A DNA stretch of 64,000 bases from positions 62,001 to 126,000 of the forward strand of contig NZ_JBHSXL010000008.1 of assembly GCF_042662125.1 (NCBI RefSeq), read 5' to 3'. Positions 54,442-63,918 of this stretch are shown here, piece after piece. Source of the stretch: Halopenitus salinus (lineage in GTDB: Archaea > Halobacteriota > Halobacteria > Halobacteriales > Haloferacaceae). The position numbers and the translations under genes were made by a program. Within the stretch, counting starts at the first letter, position 1. Each line of letters opens with the position of its first letter. The notes under the pieces are model-generated. The model was not told where the DNA came from. It worked only from the letters and a program-made list of their open reading frames with translations, and did no database searches.

Positions 54442-57120
54442 TCACTCGGCGTTTTCCACGATCACGACCGCGTCGTCCGCGTCGAGGAGCGTGCCCTCGC
54501 CGCGATATTGGCGTTCGGTCTCGATCTCGAACTCGTCGGGAGCCAGCTCGACGCCGGCCACGTGGAGCTCGCCGTCGACGATCTCGTACTCGTCCGCGGA
54601 GATCCCCGCCTCGATGTCGCCGATCGCGTCGCCGTACTTCGGGCCGACCGTCGCGTACTCGAGGTCGATGCCGGTCGTGACCGTCTCGACGGGCGCGGCC
54701 TCGTCGGGGTGGACGCGCAGGTCCTCGACGTGCATCACGCCGGTGACGTCGTCCTCGAAGCCGCGGACGTCGCCGTAGACCTCGACGACGTCGAGGGGGG
54801 CGTTGAGGGGGAGCTGCTCGTCGCTTTTGTACTTGCGGAGGGCGCCGACGACCGCCATCGCGAGCTCGCCGGCGTCGTGGTCCGCCTCGAGGCCGAGCGG
54901 CTCGGGCCAGTCCGCGAGGTGGATCGACTCGGCGGCCTCGGCGCGCTCTCCGGCGTTCGCGGCGTTCGAGACGCCCTCGGCGTACTCGGCGTGCCAGATC
55001 TCCTCCGTGACGTGCGCGAGGAGGGGCGCGAACAGCTTCAGGAATCGCCGATGGGCCGTCCGGAGGGTGTATCGAGCCGAGGCGTCCTCGCGGCTTTTGG
55101 CGATCTCCAGGTAGTCGTCACAGAAGGTGCCCCAGAAGAACGTCCGGAGGCCGTCGCGGGCCTTCGAGAACTCGCGGTTCTCGAGGCGGGCCGTGAGCCG
55201 TTCGATCTCCCGGTCGATCTCCGCGAGCAGCCACCGGTCGAGCTCCTCGAGGTCGTCGGGCGCGTCCGGATACGGCTCGGGCGCCAGCGACTCGACGAGC
55301 TTCGAGGCGTTCCACAGCTTGCGGATGAGCTTCTCGCCGGCGCGAAGCCCCTTCTCCTGGTAGGGGAGGTCGTCGCCGATCGACGAGCCGGCGGCCCAAA
55401 AGCGGGCGGCGTCGACGGGGAACTGCTCCATCACGGCGTCGGGCTCGACGACGTTGCCCTTCGATTTCGACATCTTCTCGCGATTCTCGTCGAGGACCAT
55501 CCCGTTGATCATCGTCGACTCGAAGGGCACCTCGCCGGTGTGTTCATAACACTTGATGACCGTATGGAAGAGCCAAAACGAGATGATGTCGTGGCCCTGC
55601 GGGCGGACGTCCATCGGGTAGATCTCCGGGCGATCCATCGTGAACTCGCCGGCCGCCGCGTCCCAATCCCAGCCGGCGTTGATGAGCGGGGTGAGCGAGG
55701 AGGTCGCCCACGTGTCGAGGACGTCGTCCTCGGGAACGAACTCGTCGTGGCCGCACTCGGGACAGGCGTCGACCGGCGGATCGTCGGAGAGGGGATCGAC
55801 GGGCAGGTCGTCCTTCGCGGCGAGGACCTCGGCGTCACAGTCCGCACAGTACCACACCGGGAACGGGATGCCCGAGGAACGCTGTCTGGAGATGCACCAG
55901 TCCCACTGGAGCCCCTCCACCCAATGTTTGTACCGGGTGAACATCTTCTGGGGGAACCACTCCATCTCGCGGCCGGCCTCGAGGTACTCGTCGACCTTGT
56001 CGAGCACCTCGACGTACCACTGTTCGGTGACGAGGAACTCGACGCCAACGCCGCATCGCTCGTGGACGTTGACGGTGTGGGTGATGGCCCGGCGGTCGAG
56101 CAGCGCTCCCTCGTCGTCGAGATCGCTCACGATCGCCTCGCGCGCCTCCGAGGAGTGCATGCCCTCGTAGGGGCCGGCCTCCTCGGTCAGGTGGCCGGAC
56201 TCGTCGATGGCGACCCGAAGCGGGAGGTCGTGGGCCTGATACCACTCGATGTCGGTCTGGTCGCCGAAGGTACAACACATCACGACGCCGGAGCCGGTCT
56301 CCATGTCGACGCGCTCGTCGTGGATGATCGGGACCTCCTGGCCGAAGATGGGGATCCGCGCGTGGTTTCCGACGAGGGCCTCGTTCTCCTCGTCGTCGGG
56401 GTGGACGAAGACGGCGACGCAGGCGGGCAACAGCTCCGGACGGGTCGTCGAGATGGTGAACTCGCCCGGAAGGCCGGGATCGACATCCGAGCGGTCCGAG
56501 TCCGCCTCGACGACCTCGAAGGCGATGTCGTGGAAGTGTGAGTCCTGCTCGTCGTCCTCGGTCTCGACCTGCGAGATGGCGGTCTCGCACTCGGGACACC
56601 AGATCGCGGGCGCCTTCTCGCGGTACTCGCGGCCCTTCTCGTAGAGGTCGATGAAGGAGAGCTGGGAGGTCCGCTGGACCTCGGGGGAGATGGTCCGGTA
56701 GGTGTTCGTCCAGTCGATGGAGAGGCCGACGCCCTGCATCTTCTCCGAGAAGTCGGCCTCGTACTCGCGACAGACCTCTCGGCACTTCCGCTGGAACTCG
56801 CGGCGCTCGAAGTCCTGGTGGCGGATCCCGAGCTCCCGCTCCGCGAGCCGCTCGGAGGCGATCCCGTTGTCGTCGTAGCCGAAGGGATAGAGGACGTCCC
56901 GGCCGTTCATCCGGTGAAACCGGGCGACGACGTCCTGGAGGATCGACCCGTAGACGTGCCCCCAGTGGAGGCTCCCGGACACGGTCGGCGGCGGCGTGTC
57001 GATCGCGAACGCGGTGTCGGGGTCGGCGGTCTCCTCCGGGTAGGCGAACGTCTCCTCGTCGACCCATCGCCGCTGCCAGCGCGCCTCGGCGGCGTCGGGG
57101 TCATACTCTCCGCTGGGCAT
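54442..57120 (-). CDS. valS: Valyl-tRNA synthetase
   Basis: Class I synthetase of 892 residues. The HIGH motif is H52-W-G-H55, the KMSKS motif K549-MSKS, with an editing (CP1) domain between (STTRPELLPACVAVFVHPDD) and zinc knuckles CPEC...; CADCDAE...CPECGHD. The C-terminal coiled-coil arm is absent, normal for archaeal forms. The start at 57120 is the family N-terminus (MPSGEYDPDAAEARWQRRW). Confidence 0.96.
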   Translation of the reverse strand: MPSGEYDPDAAEARWQRRWVDEETFAYPEETADPDTAFAIDTPPPTVSGSLHWGHVYGSILQDVVARFHRMNGRDVLYPFGYDDNGIASERLAERELGIRHQDFERREFQRKCREVCREYEADFSEKMQGVGLSIDWTNTYRTISPEVQRTSQLSFIDLYEKGREYREKAPAIWCPECETAISQVETEDDEQDSHFHDIAFEVVEADSDRSDVDPGLPGEFTISTTRPELLPACVAVFVHPDDEENEALVGNHARIPIFGQEVPIIHDERVDMETGSGVVMCCTFGDQTDIEWYQAHDLPLRVAIDESGHLTEEAGPYEGMHSSEAREAIVSDLDDEGALLDRRAITHTVNVHERCGVGVEFLVTEQWYVEVLDKVDEYLEAGREMEWFPQKMFTRYKHWVEGLQWDWCISRQRSSGIPFPVWYCADCDAEVLAAKDDLPVDPLSDDPPVDACPECGHDEFVPEDDVLDTWATSSLTPLINAGWDWDAAAGEFTMDRPEIYPMDVRPQGHDIISFWLFHTVIKCYEHTGEVPFESTMINGMVLDENREKMSKSKGNVVEPDAVMEQFPVDAARFWAAGSSIGDDLPYQEKGLRAGEKLIRKLWNASKLVESLAPEPYPDAPDDLEELDRWLLAEIDREIERLTARLENREFSKARDGLRTFFWGTFCDDYLEIAKSREDASARYTLRTAHRRFLKLFAPLLAHVTEEIWHAEYAEGVSNAANAGERAEAAESIHLADWPEPLGLEADHDAGELAMAVVGALRKYKSDEQLPLNAPLDVVEVYGDVRGFEDDVTGVMHVEDLRVHPDEAAPVETVTTGIDLEYATVGPKYGDAIGDIEAGISADEYEIVDGELHVAGVELAPDEFEIETERQYRGEGTLLDADDAVVIVENAE

Positions 57121-57264
57121 TCTTGGGTGTCGATACCGCCGGTTGCCTGTTAAGCGCCTCGATCGGAGAGGGAACGGCGAAGGAGGACTGCGGATGAGGC
57201 TGTGGTGGATGAGGACGATAGATGAAGGACGACGAAGGGGGACTGCGGAGGGAGAACCGGCGTG

Positions 57265-59220
57265 CTACTCCAGCGCGTCGAGGCGGAACTCGAAGGCCGC
57301 GACCGGCAGCTCCAGGTCGTGCTCGACGAGGACGGCGGGGTGGACCTCGCCGATCACGCCGACCGTCTCGCCGTCGATCTCGACCGCGGCGGTGCGCCCG
57401 TCGATGAACGTCGGATGGTCGATCGCCGGCGTCGCGAGGTCGACGTCGAAGTCGCGACAGAGCGCCTGCAGCCGGGCCTTCGCGTCCTCGTAGCTCGCGT
57501 CGGTGCGGGCGAGGACGCCCGCGACGGTTCGGCGTTCGGCGACGCGCGTGTTCTCGGCGTCGTCACGCTCTGCCGCCAGGCCGATCTCGGCGAGGTCCTG
57601 GGGATACGCCCGGTGGGTGTTGCGCTCGAGGACCATGAGCAGCGAGGGGAGCGCCCACGTGCGAAGCTGCGTGTAGTCCTCGCTGTAGGGTTCGGTGATC
57701 TCGACCGGATCGCCGCCGCCGAGGACGTCGCTACCGGGGTCGACGCGCAGCCGGTCGTAGTTCTCCGGACCGCTGATCATGTGGAAGTTGAGCAGGTCCT
57801 CGAACCCGAGCCCGACGAGGCTCGCGCGGGCGGCGTCCTCGAGCCGCGACCGGTCGTGGCGGCCGCCGACGGTTCCGACGTCCGGGTAGCGCGGCTCGAG
57901 GTCGTTGAACCCGTATGCGCGCCCGACGTCGTCGACCAGGTCGTAGGGGTGGAGCACGTCGACGCGGTAGGGCGGGATCTCCACGTCGTAGACGACCTCG
58001 TCGCCGAGCGAGTAGGTCGCATCGAGCCCGGAACGCTCGAGGAGGTCGACGACCTCGTCCGGCTCGAACTCGACGCCGATGGTCGACTCGATGCGCTCGT
58101 GGGAGACGGACTTCTCCGTCACCTCGAGGTCCGGCCGAACGAGCGTCCGGCCGGCGCTCGGGTGGGACGCGATCGAGGAGTCGCTCCCGTCGCCGTCGAT
58201 CGACTCGACGTCGGCCTCATCGGAGATCGACTCGATGTCGTCCTCATCGGAGATCGACTCGACGTCGTCCTCATCGGAGATCGACTCGACGTCGTCCTCA
58301 TCGGAGATCGACTCGACGTCGTCCTCATCGGAGATCGACTCGACGTCGTCCTCATCGGAGATCGACTCGACGTCTCCGGGTCCGTCGGTATCACCGGCAC
58401 CCGGGTAGACCACCTCGACGTCCTCGATCGTCGCCCCGCGGGCCGACAGCGCGTAACAGACGATCGCGAGCATCCGATCGATCGTCCACTGGTCAGTCCC
58501 CGTCATCTCGACGAGCAGCTCGCGGCTGCCGGTCGTCACCTCGGTCCGGCGGCCGTTGATGACCGGCGGGAACGAGAAGAGCCCGAGGTCGTCGTAGATG
58601 GCCGGGTACCGGTCGTAGTCGGCGACGAGGTCGGCGTAGGTCCGCCCGGTGTCGTGCTCCTCGAGGACCTCGGCGGGCGTCATCTCGGCGTCGGAATCGA
58701 GCGGGACGAACGTGTCGCCGTCGGGAGCGATCCCGCGATAGGTGATCGTGTTGGCCTCGCCGTCGGTGCCGGCGCGGCCCTTGATCATCGCGAGGTCGTG
58801 GATCCCGATGGCGCCCTTGGCGCGCTTTCGACCCATCGTCGCGTGGAGCTTCTCCTGCAGCTGGATGAGCGAGTCGAGGGCGGCGTCGTCGAGGTCCACC
58901 CCGCGAACGATCGCGCCCGTGACGTAGGGGCGCTCCTCGGGGACGGACTCCGCGACCTCGAGCGTCCAGTCCGCATCGTTGGTGTCGGGGACGTGGACCC
59001 CGCGGGCGTCGCCGTAGTGGTACCGCAGGGATCTCGCGACCCCCTCGACCGAGAGGCGATCGAGGCGGTCGGGGGCGAACTCGAGCTGAAGGTCGCCGTC
59101 GTCGGTCTCGCCCTCGAACTCCAAGCCGAGGGCGAAGAGGTCGTCGATGAACTCCTCGTCTGACTTCTCGTGGCCGGTCAGCTCGCGCAGCTCGTCGGGG
59201 TCGACGTCGACGACGGGCAT
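57265..59220 (-). CDS. pheT: Phenylalanyl-tRNA synthetase beta subunit
   Basis: Forms an alpha2beta2 enzyme with PheS. The 651-residue protein starts MPVVDVDPDELRELTGHEKSDEEF and contains the B3/B4-type tRNA-binding and editing region (MGRKRAKGAIGIHDL; FPPVINGRRTEVTTGSRELLVEMTGTD) and the C-terminal catalytic-like domain. Between them, residues about 282-341 are an acidic array of the nonapeptide DDVESISDE, which makes it longer than usual. pheS ends 1 nt inside its start (TAATG). Confidence 0.95.
   Translation of the reverse strand: MPVVDVDPDELRELTGHEKSDEEFIDDLFALGLEFEGETDDGDLQLEFAPDRLDRLSVEGVARSLRYHYGDARGVHVPDTNDADWTLEVAESVPEERPYVTGAIVRGVDLDDAALDSLIQLQEKLHATMGRKRAKGAIGIHDLAMIKGRAGTDGEANTITYRGIAPDGDTFVPLDSDAEMTPAEVLEEHDTGRTYADLVADYDRYPAIYDDLGLFSFPPVINGRRTEVTTGSRELLVEMTGTDQWTIDRMLAIVCYALSARGATIEDVEVVYPGAGDTDGPGDVESISDEDDVESISDEDDVESISDEDDVESISDEDDVESISDEDDIESISDEADVESIDGDGSDSSIASHPSAGRTLVRPDLEVTEKSVSHERIESTIGVEFEPDEVVDLLERSGLDATYSLGDEVVYDVEIPPYRVDVLHPYDLVDDVGRAYGFNDLEPRYPDVGTVGGRHDRSRLEDAARASLVGLGFEDLLNFHMISGPENYDRLRVDPGSDVLGGGDPVEITEPYSEDYTQLRTWALPSLLMVLERNTHRAYPQDLAEIGLAAERDDAENTRVAERRTVAGVLARTDASYEDAKARLQALCRDFDVDLATPAIDHPTFIDGRTAAVEIDGETVGVIGEVHPAVLVEHDLELPVAAFEFRLDALE
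58199..58376 (-). repeat. 27-bp in-frame tandem repeat in pheT
   Basis: Six full copies (58199-58360) and one partial copy of a 27-bp unit beginning ATCGACTCGACGTCGTCCTC on the plus strand. Copies differ at a few bases only, mostly at the two ends of the array. The unit is 9 codons, so copy-number change keeps the frame. Confidence 0.95.
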
Positions 59221-60758
59221 TACCGAACCACCTCCGTCTCCCGCAGCAGTTCCAGGTCACAGAGCGTCCCGTGTACGTCGCGGATGTCGTCGAATCCGTA
59301 CATCAACATGAGCAGTCGCTCCAGGGCGAGCCCCCAGGCCATCACGTCGCACTCGACGCCGAGCGGGCCGAGGACCTCCTCGCGGAACATCCCCGAGTTG
59401 CCGATCTCGATGAGCTCGTCCGTCTCGGGGTGGCGGCCGAACAGCTCGAAGGACGGTTCCGTATAGGGGTTGTAGTGCGGTTTGAACTGCACGTCGGTGA
59501 TCCCGAACTGCCGGTAGAACTCCTCGAAGGTGCCCATCAGGTCGCGCACCGAGAGGTCCTCGGCCATCACCCACCCCTCGATCTGGAAGAACTCCAGCAG
59601 GTGCGTCGGGTCGAGCGTGTCGTTCCGGTAGACCTTCTCGACGGAGAAGAACCGCCGTGGCGGCTCGAGGTCGCCGAGGGCGAACCCGGAGAGGTGTCGC
59701 ATCGACAGCGAGGTGGTGTGACCACGTAGATCGATCGCGCGCGCGACGTCCTCGGTCCACGGCGAGTGGTAGCCGTCGCCGTCCTCGCCCCAGCCCTCGC
59801 GGTGGGCGCGCTCGACGCGCTCGAGCAGGTCCGGAGGAATCTGCTCCATGGGGGGGAGATCGAGGGCGAACTGGTCCCAGTGGGTCCGCGCGGGGTGGTC
59901 CTGGGGCATGAACAGACAGTCGTTGATCCAGAACTCCGAGTCGGCGTGTGGGCCCTCCATCTCGCGAAATCCCATCCCGACGAGGACGTCCTTCACGCGG
60001 TCGGCCGTCTGTCGGAGGATGTGCTTTCTGCCGCCCGTCGCGGTCTCGGCGTCCGCCTCGACGTTGTACTCGGCGAACTCGACGTCCGCCCACTCGCCGC
60101 TCGTGAGCAGCTCCGGGGTGAGACGGTCGACCGTCTCCGCGGTCTCTATCCCCTCCATCAGTGCGGTGACGCCCGCATCGGAGAGGGCCACGGAGCGGAC
60201 GGTCGACTCGCTGCGATCGACGAGCCCGCGGCGTTCGAGGCTCTCGAGGACGTCGCCGTCCACCCCCTCGGGCGGATCGACTCGGTCCTCGTCGGCGTCA
60301 GCGGTCGCGTCGACGACCGCTTCCAGGGCGAGTCGCTCGGGATCCGCGTCCGGATCCGCGTCCGGGTCGGCCGTGATCTCGCCGGCGTCGATCGTGCCGT
60401 ATCCCTTGCGGGCGTAGTTCGACAGGGCGATGTCGACCGCCGGCCCCTCGAGTCCCGAGCGGCCGATGACCGCGCCCATCGAGGCCGGTTCCTCGTCCGC
60501 GCCGGCCTCGATCGCGGCGCGGTGGAGACGGACCTCCGGCAGGCCGGCGTCGGCGTACTCGCGGCCCTCCTCGGTGGCGGCGAGCGTGACGGCCTCCGAC
60601 TCGGAGACCTCGAGGAGGCCCTCCTCCTCCAGTTCGAAGACGATCCGGGTGACGGTCTCGGGTTTCTCGCCGAGATCGGCGGCCAGGTCGTCGATCGGTC
60701 GTTCGTCGGTCGCGCTCGCGGCCTCGAGGACCGCGAGTTGGGCTTCCGTGAGTCGCAT
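59220..60758 (-). CDS. pheS: Phenylalanyl-tRNA synthetase alpha subunit
   Basis: A 512-residue class II catalytic subunit. N-terminal winged-helix tRNA-contact domains (LTEAQLAVLEAASATDERPIDDLAADLGEKPETVTRIVFELEEEGLL) precede the catalytic core: EGPHADSEFWINDCLFMPQDHPAR, RRFFSVEKVYRNDTLDPTHLLEFFQIEGWV (motif 2) and EIGNSGMFREEVLGPLG...GLALERLLMLMYGFDDIRD (motif 3). A DPDADPDADPE stretch near residue 133 comes from a short DNA repeat. Start at 60758. Confidence 0.96.
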   Translation of the reverse strand: MRLTEAQLAVLEAASATDERPIDDLAADLGEKPETVTRIVFELEEEGLLEVSESEAVTLAATEEGREYADAGLPEVRLHRAAIEAGADEEPASMGAVIGRSGLEGPAVDIALSNYARKGYGTIDAGEITADPDADPDADPERLALEAVVDATADADEDRVDPPEGVDGDVLESLERRGLVDRSESTVRSVALSDAGVTALMEGIETAETVDRLTPELLTSGEWADVEFAEYNVEADAETATGGRKHILRQTADRVKDVLVGMGFREMEGPHADSEFWINDCLFMPQDHPARTHWDQFALDLPPMEQIPPDLLERVERAHREGWGEDGDGYHSPWTEDVARAIDLRGHTTSLSMRHLSGFALGDLEPPRRFFSVEKVYRNDTLDPTHLLEFFQIEGWVMAEDLSVRDLMGTFEEFYRQFGITDVQFKPHYNPYTEPSFELFGRHPETDELIEIGNSGMFREEVLGPLGVECDVMAWGLALERLLMLMYGFDDIRDVHGTLCDLELLRETEVVR

Positions 60759-61235
60759 ATGGTGGGTTGGTGTTCGTGGATTCGCGTCGGGCGTCGGGTC
60801 GTCTCTCGTCCGTACGTTCGGAGGCCGACACGTCGTAAGCGTTCCGTGTTCGGGCGACGATCGGCGTTCGGCGTTGGGCGTCCGATCGGCGGAAGTCGGC
60901 ATTCGGCGTCCGACGGCCGGAAGTCGACGTTCGGCGTCCGACGGCCGGAAATCGGCGAGCGGCGGCCAGGAGTCGTGATCGGCCATCGACGGACGAGGAT
61001 CGTCGCGGCGATCGTCGTGTCGATCGCGGGGTTTCACCGCCCCGAGACGGGACGGATCCGCCACGCGAATTCAGCGAAAAACGAACCCGAACCCGTCGCG
61101 GCCGCGGTCGCGAGCGATTCCATCGATGGCGGGTTCGAGTGCCATGATCGGGTGTGACACGGCAGGAAACAAATAGGTTGCGCGACGTCGCCGGAGGACG
61201 TCGTCAGCGAGGGGCGAATGGGGCCGAAGGGCGCC
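60759..61235. other. Intergenic region with 28-bp tandem repeats
   Basis: No gene is supported in these 477 bp. At about 60870-60960 there are two near-identical copies of a 28-bp unit beginning TTCGGCGTCCGACGGCCGGA, with diverged copies before them. The remainder is GC-rich without a recognisable signal apart from the region next to pheS, which should hold its promoter. Confidence 0.6.
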
Positions 61236-61940
61236 TCAGACGGCGAGGTACTCGGCGACGGCGTTCTCCTCGGCGAGCATCTCGCCGTCGATCTCGTCGA
61301 CGATCTCGCCGCGCTCCATCGCATAACACCGGTCGGCCATCCCGCGGATGACCCCGAGGTTCTGCTCGACGAAGAGGATGGTCGTCCCGAGCTCGTCGTT
61401 TATCGTCCGCATGTCCTCGCTGATGCGGTCGACGATGGAGGGCTGGACGCCCTCGCTTGGCTCGTCGAGCAACAGCAGGTCGGGGTCGGCCACGAGCGCG
61501 CGGGCGATCGCGAGCATCTGCTGTTGGCCGCCCGAGAGCGTGCCGCCGGACTGGCTCGCCCGCTCCTCGAGGACCGGGAACAGGTCGTATATCTCGTCGT
61601 ATCGCGTGCGATCGGCGCCGGCGTTGACGTGTTCGCCCATCCGGAGGTTCTGCTCGACGGTGAGCTCCGGGAAGACGTCGCGTCCCTGTGGAATGTAACC
61701 GATCCCCGCGCGTGCGCGCTCGTCAGCCGAGGCGTCGGTGAGGTCCTCCTCCCGGTAGCGCACGCTCCCGCTCGAGGGATCGAGGAGCCCCATCACGGTC
61801 CGCATCAGGGTGGTCTTGCCCACGCCGTTCTTCCCCACCACCCCGACGATCTCGCCGGCGTCGACGGAGAGATCGACGTCGCGAAGTACCGGCGTTGCGC
61901 CGTATCCGGCGGTCACGCCGGACATCTCGAGGAGCGCCAT
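61236..61940 (-). CDS. urtE: Urea/branched-chain ABC importer ATPase, UrtE-like
   Basis: A 234-residue LivF-type ATPase: Walker A GKNGVGKTT, signature LSGGQQQ, Walker B LLLLDEPSEGVQPSIV. The phrases GKNGVGKTTLMRTVMGLL, GIGYIPQGRDVFPELTVEQNL and DEPSEGVQPSI match UrtE better than LivF. The start is ATG 61940, with GTG directly before it also possible; it overlaps the urtD stop. Urea as substrate is inferred; no urease gene is in view. Confidence 0.85.
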   Translation of the reverse strand: MALLEMSGVTAGYGATPVLRDVDLSVDAGEIVGVVGKNGVGKTTLMRTVMGLLDPSSGSVRYREEDLTDASADERARAGIGYIPQGRDVFPELTVEQNLRMGEHVNAGADRTRYDEIYDLFPVLEERASQSGGTLSGGQQQMLAIARALVADPDLLLLDEPSEGVQPSIVDRISEDMRTINDELGTTILFVEQNLGVIRGMADRCYAMERGEIVDEIDGEMLAEENAVAEYLAV

Positions 61941-62755
61941 CACTCCTCACCCCCCTCGCCGAGGTAGATGCGGCGGACCTCCGGGTCCGCCTCGATCTCC
62001 GAGATCGACCCCTCGCGGAAGACGTCGCCGCGGTGGAGCACGGTGACGGCGTCCGCGATCTCCGCGACGAAGTCGGTGTCGTGTTCGATGACGACGAAGG
62101 CGATCCCGCGCTCCTCGTTGAGCGCGGTCACGCGGTCCGCGATCCCCCGCCGCTCCTCGACGGAGAGGCCGGCGACGGGCTCGTCGAGCAGGAGGAGGTC
62201 GGGCTGTAGCGACGCCGCCATGCCGATCTCGAGCTGCTGTTGTTGGCCGTGTGAGAGGTCGCTCGCGGGCACGTCCTCGTATCCCTCGAGGCCCGCCGCG
62301 GCGATCGTCTCCTCGATCCGGCGGTTGCGATCGTCGCCGGTCACCAGCCGCTGGATCGGGAGCTGTGCGTTCTCGCGGACCGTGAGGTCGCCGTAGACGG
62401 AGGGGACCTGGAACTTCATGCTGATCCCCCGCTTGACGCGCTCGTGGGGCGGCAGGTCGGTGATGTCGTCGCCGTCGTAGTAGATGCTTCCGGCGGTCGG
62501 CTCGTGGGTGCCGGTGATGAGCTTGAGCAGGGTGCTCTTGCCGGCGCCGTTCGGACCGATCAGACAGCGAAGCTCCCCCTCCTCGACCGCGAATCCGGGC
62601 TCGTCGGTCGCGGTGAAGCCGCCGAACTGCTTGATCAGCCCGTCGGTCTGGAGCAGGGTGTCGCTGCGGTCGCCGGTCGCGAGCCCGGCGGCGGTCTCGC
62701 GGACGTCCGGATCGATGTTCTGCGGGTCGTCGGCCGAGGAGCGGCTCCCGCTCAC
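61940..62755 (-). CDS. urtD: Urea/branched-chain ABC importer ATPase, UrtD-like
   Basis: A 271-residue LivG-type ATPase. VEEGELRCLIGPNGAGKSTLLKLITG (Walker A), SHGQQQQLEIGMAASLQPDLLLLDEPVAGLS (signature and Walker B) and GISMKFQVPSVYGDLTV, a variant of the UrtD RKFQxPxVF segment. The signature motif reads SHGQQ, with His replacing the first Gly, as often in this branch. It overlaps urtC by 4 nt and urtE by 1 nt. Confidence 0.85.
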   Translation of the reverse strand: MSGSRSSADDPQNIDPDVRETAAGLATGDRSDTLLQTDGLIKQFGGFTATDEPGFAVEEGELRCLIGPNGAGKSTLLKLITGTHEPTAGSIYYDGDDITDLPPHERVKRGISMKFQVPSVYGDLTVRENAQLPIQRLVTGDDRNRRIEETIAAAGLEGYEDVPASDLSHGQQQQLEIGMAASLQPDLLLLDEPVAGLSVEERRGIADRVTALNEERGIAFVVIEHDTDFVAEIADAVTVLHRGDVFREGSISEIEADPEVRRIYLGEGGEE

Positions 62756-63918
62756 GAGTCGCTCACCTCCGCGGCCGCCTCCGGCGCGTCCGGAGCGTCG
62801 ATCTCCGTCGGATCGGGACGGTTACGCACGAACGTCTCGTGGATCCACGGGACGATGCCGCCGGGCAGCGCGAGGATCGTGACCACGAGCAGGCTCCCCA
62901 GGATGACGAGCGCGAGCTCGCCCTGCATCGACACGCGCACGTACTCGACGGCGATCGTCGCGACGATCGCCCCGAGCAGGCTCTTTCGACCCCCGATGCT
63001 CACCCAGATGACCGGCAGGGTGGCAAAGAGCAGCGAGAAGACGGTCGGGTCGATGTAGACGTTGCGGGCGGCGTACAACACGCCCGAGAGGCCCGCCAGC
63101 GCGCCGCCGAGGGTGAACGCGACGAGCTTCGTGCGCTCGACGTCGTACCCGAACATGCGGGTGCGGTCCTCGTCCTCGCGGACGGCCACCATCACGCGGC
63201 CGAAATCGGAGTTGACGAGCGCGCGTAATCCGAGGTAGCTCGCCACGAGCACGGCGAGCGCGAGGTAGTAGAACGGGTCGATCTCCGCGACTCCGACGAC
63301 GGGGAGGACCACCTCGAACTCGTTGTAGACGAACTGGTAGGAGGCGCCCTCGACGCCCAACGCGAGAAGCGGGATCTGTGGCATCCCGTTGAACCCGCCG
63401 AGCGCGGCCTCGCCGATCGTCCACTCCGAGCCCGCGGTCTGGGCCATGAACGTGTGCAACACCATCGTCGAGACGAGCGTGATGATGGTGACGTAGACGT
63501 CACGGACCCCGCCGTAGAACATGAAGTAGCCGAGCAGCGCCGCGCCGACCGCGCCGCCGATCACGCCGATCACGAGCGCGGCGGTGATGCCCTGAGGGGT
63601 GGCGAAGTTGATCGACACCACGCCGAACGCGTAGCCGCCGAGCCCGAAGAAGACCACCTGGCCGAAGCTCAACACGCCCGCGTAGCCCCACACGAGCGAC
63701 AGCGAGAGCCCGAGCAGCCCCAACACGAGGAACAGCGAGAGCTGTCCGCCCCCGCCGACGAGCGGATAGGCGACGAGCGCACACACGACGAGCAGGAACC
63801 CGACCCAGAAGCCGGTCGAGTTGCCGATCGTGTTGGGTCCCTCGAGGCGGCGGCGAAGTCGGTCAAAGACGGAACGACTGGAGGCGGGACCGGAACCGAC
63901 GTCGGCGTCGGCGGCCAT
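62752..63918 (-). CDS. urtC: Urea/branched-chain ABC importer permease, UrtC-like
   Basis: A 388-residue LivM-type permease with about nine hydrophobic segments. LVWGYAGVLSFGQVVFFGLGGYAFG and REDEDRTRMFGYDVERTKLVAFTLGGALAGLSGVLYA are the family core, and the latter is close to UrtC. The acidic C-terminal tail is a haloarchaeal feature. It starts directly after the urtB stop (TAGATG). Confidence 0.85.
   Translation of the reverse strand: MAADADVGSGPASSRSVFDRLRRRLEGPNTIGNSTGFWVGFLLVVCALVAYPLVGGGGQLSLFLVLGLLGLSLSLVWGYAGVLSFGQVVFFGLGGYAFGVVSINFATPQGITAALVIGVIGGAVGAALLGYFMFYGGVRDVYVTIITLVSTMVLHTFMAQTAGSEWTIGEAALGGFNGMPQIPLLALGVEGASYQFVYNEFEVVLPVVGVAEIDPFYYLALAVLVASYLGLRALVNSDFGRVMVAVREDEDRTRMFGYDVERTKLVAFTLGGALAGLSGVLYAARNVYIDPTVFSLLFATLPVIWVSIGGRKSLLGAIVATIAVEYVRVSMQGELALVILGSLLVVTILALPGGIVPWIHETFVRNRPDPTEIDAPDAPEAAAEVSDS

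Noticed and set aside
52186..56541. Long frames antisense to pyrD/formamidase and to valS
   Set aside because: Shadow frames of high-GC genes; no motif, promoter or start support.
58199..58376. Possible CRISPR array
   Set aside because: The 27-bp units are contiguous with no spacers, and they are in frame inside pheT.
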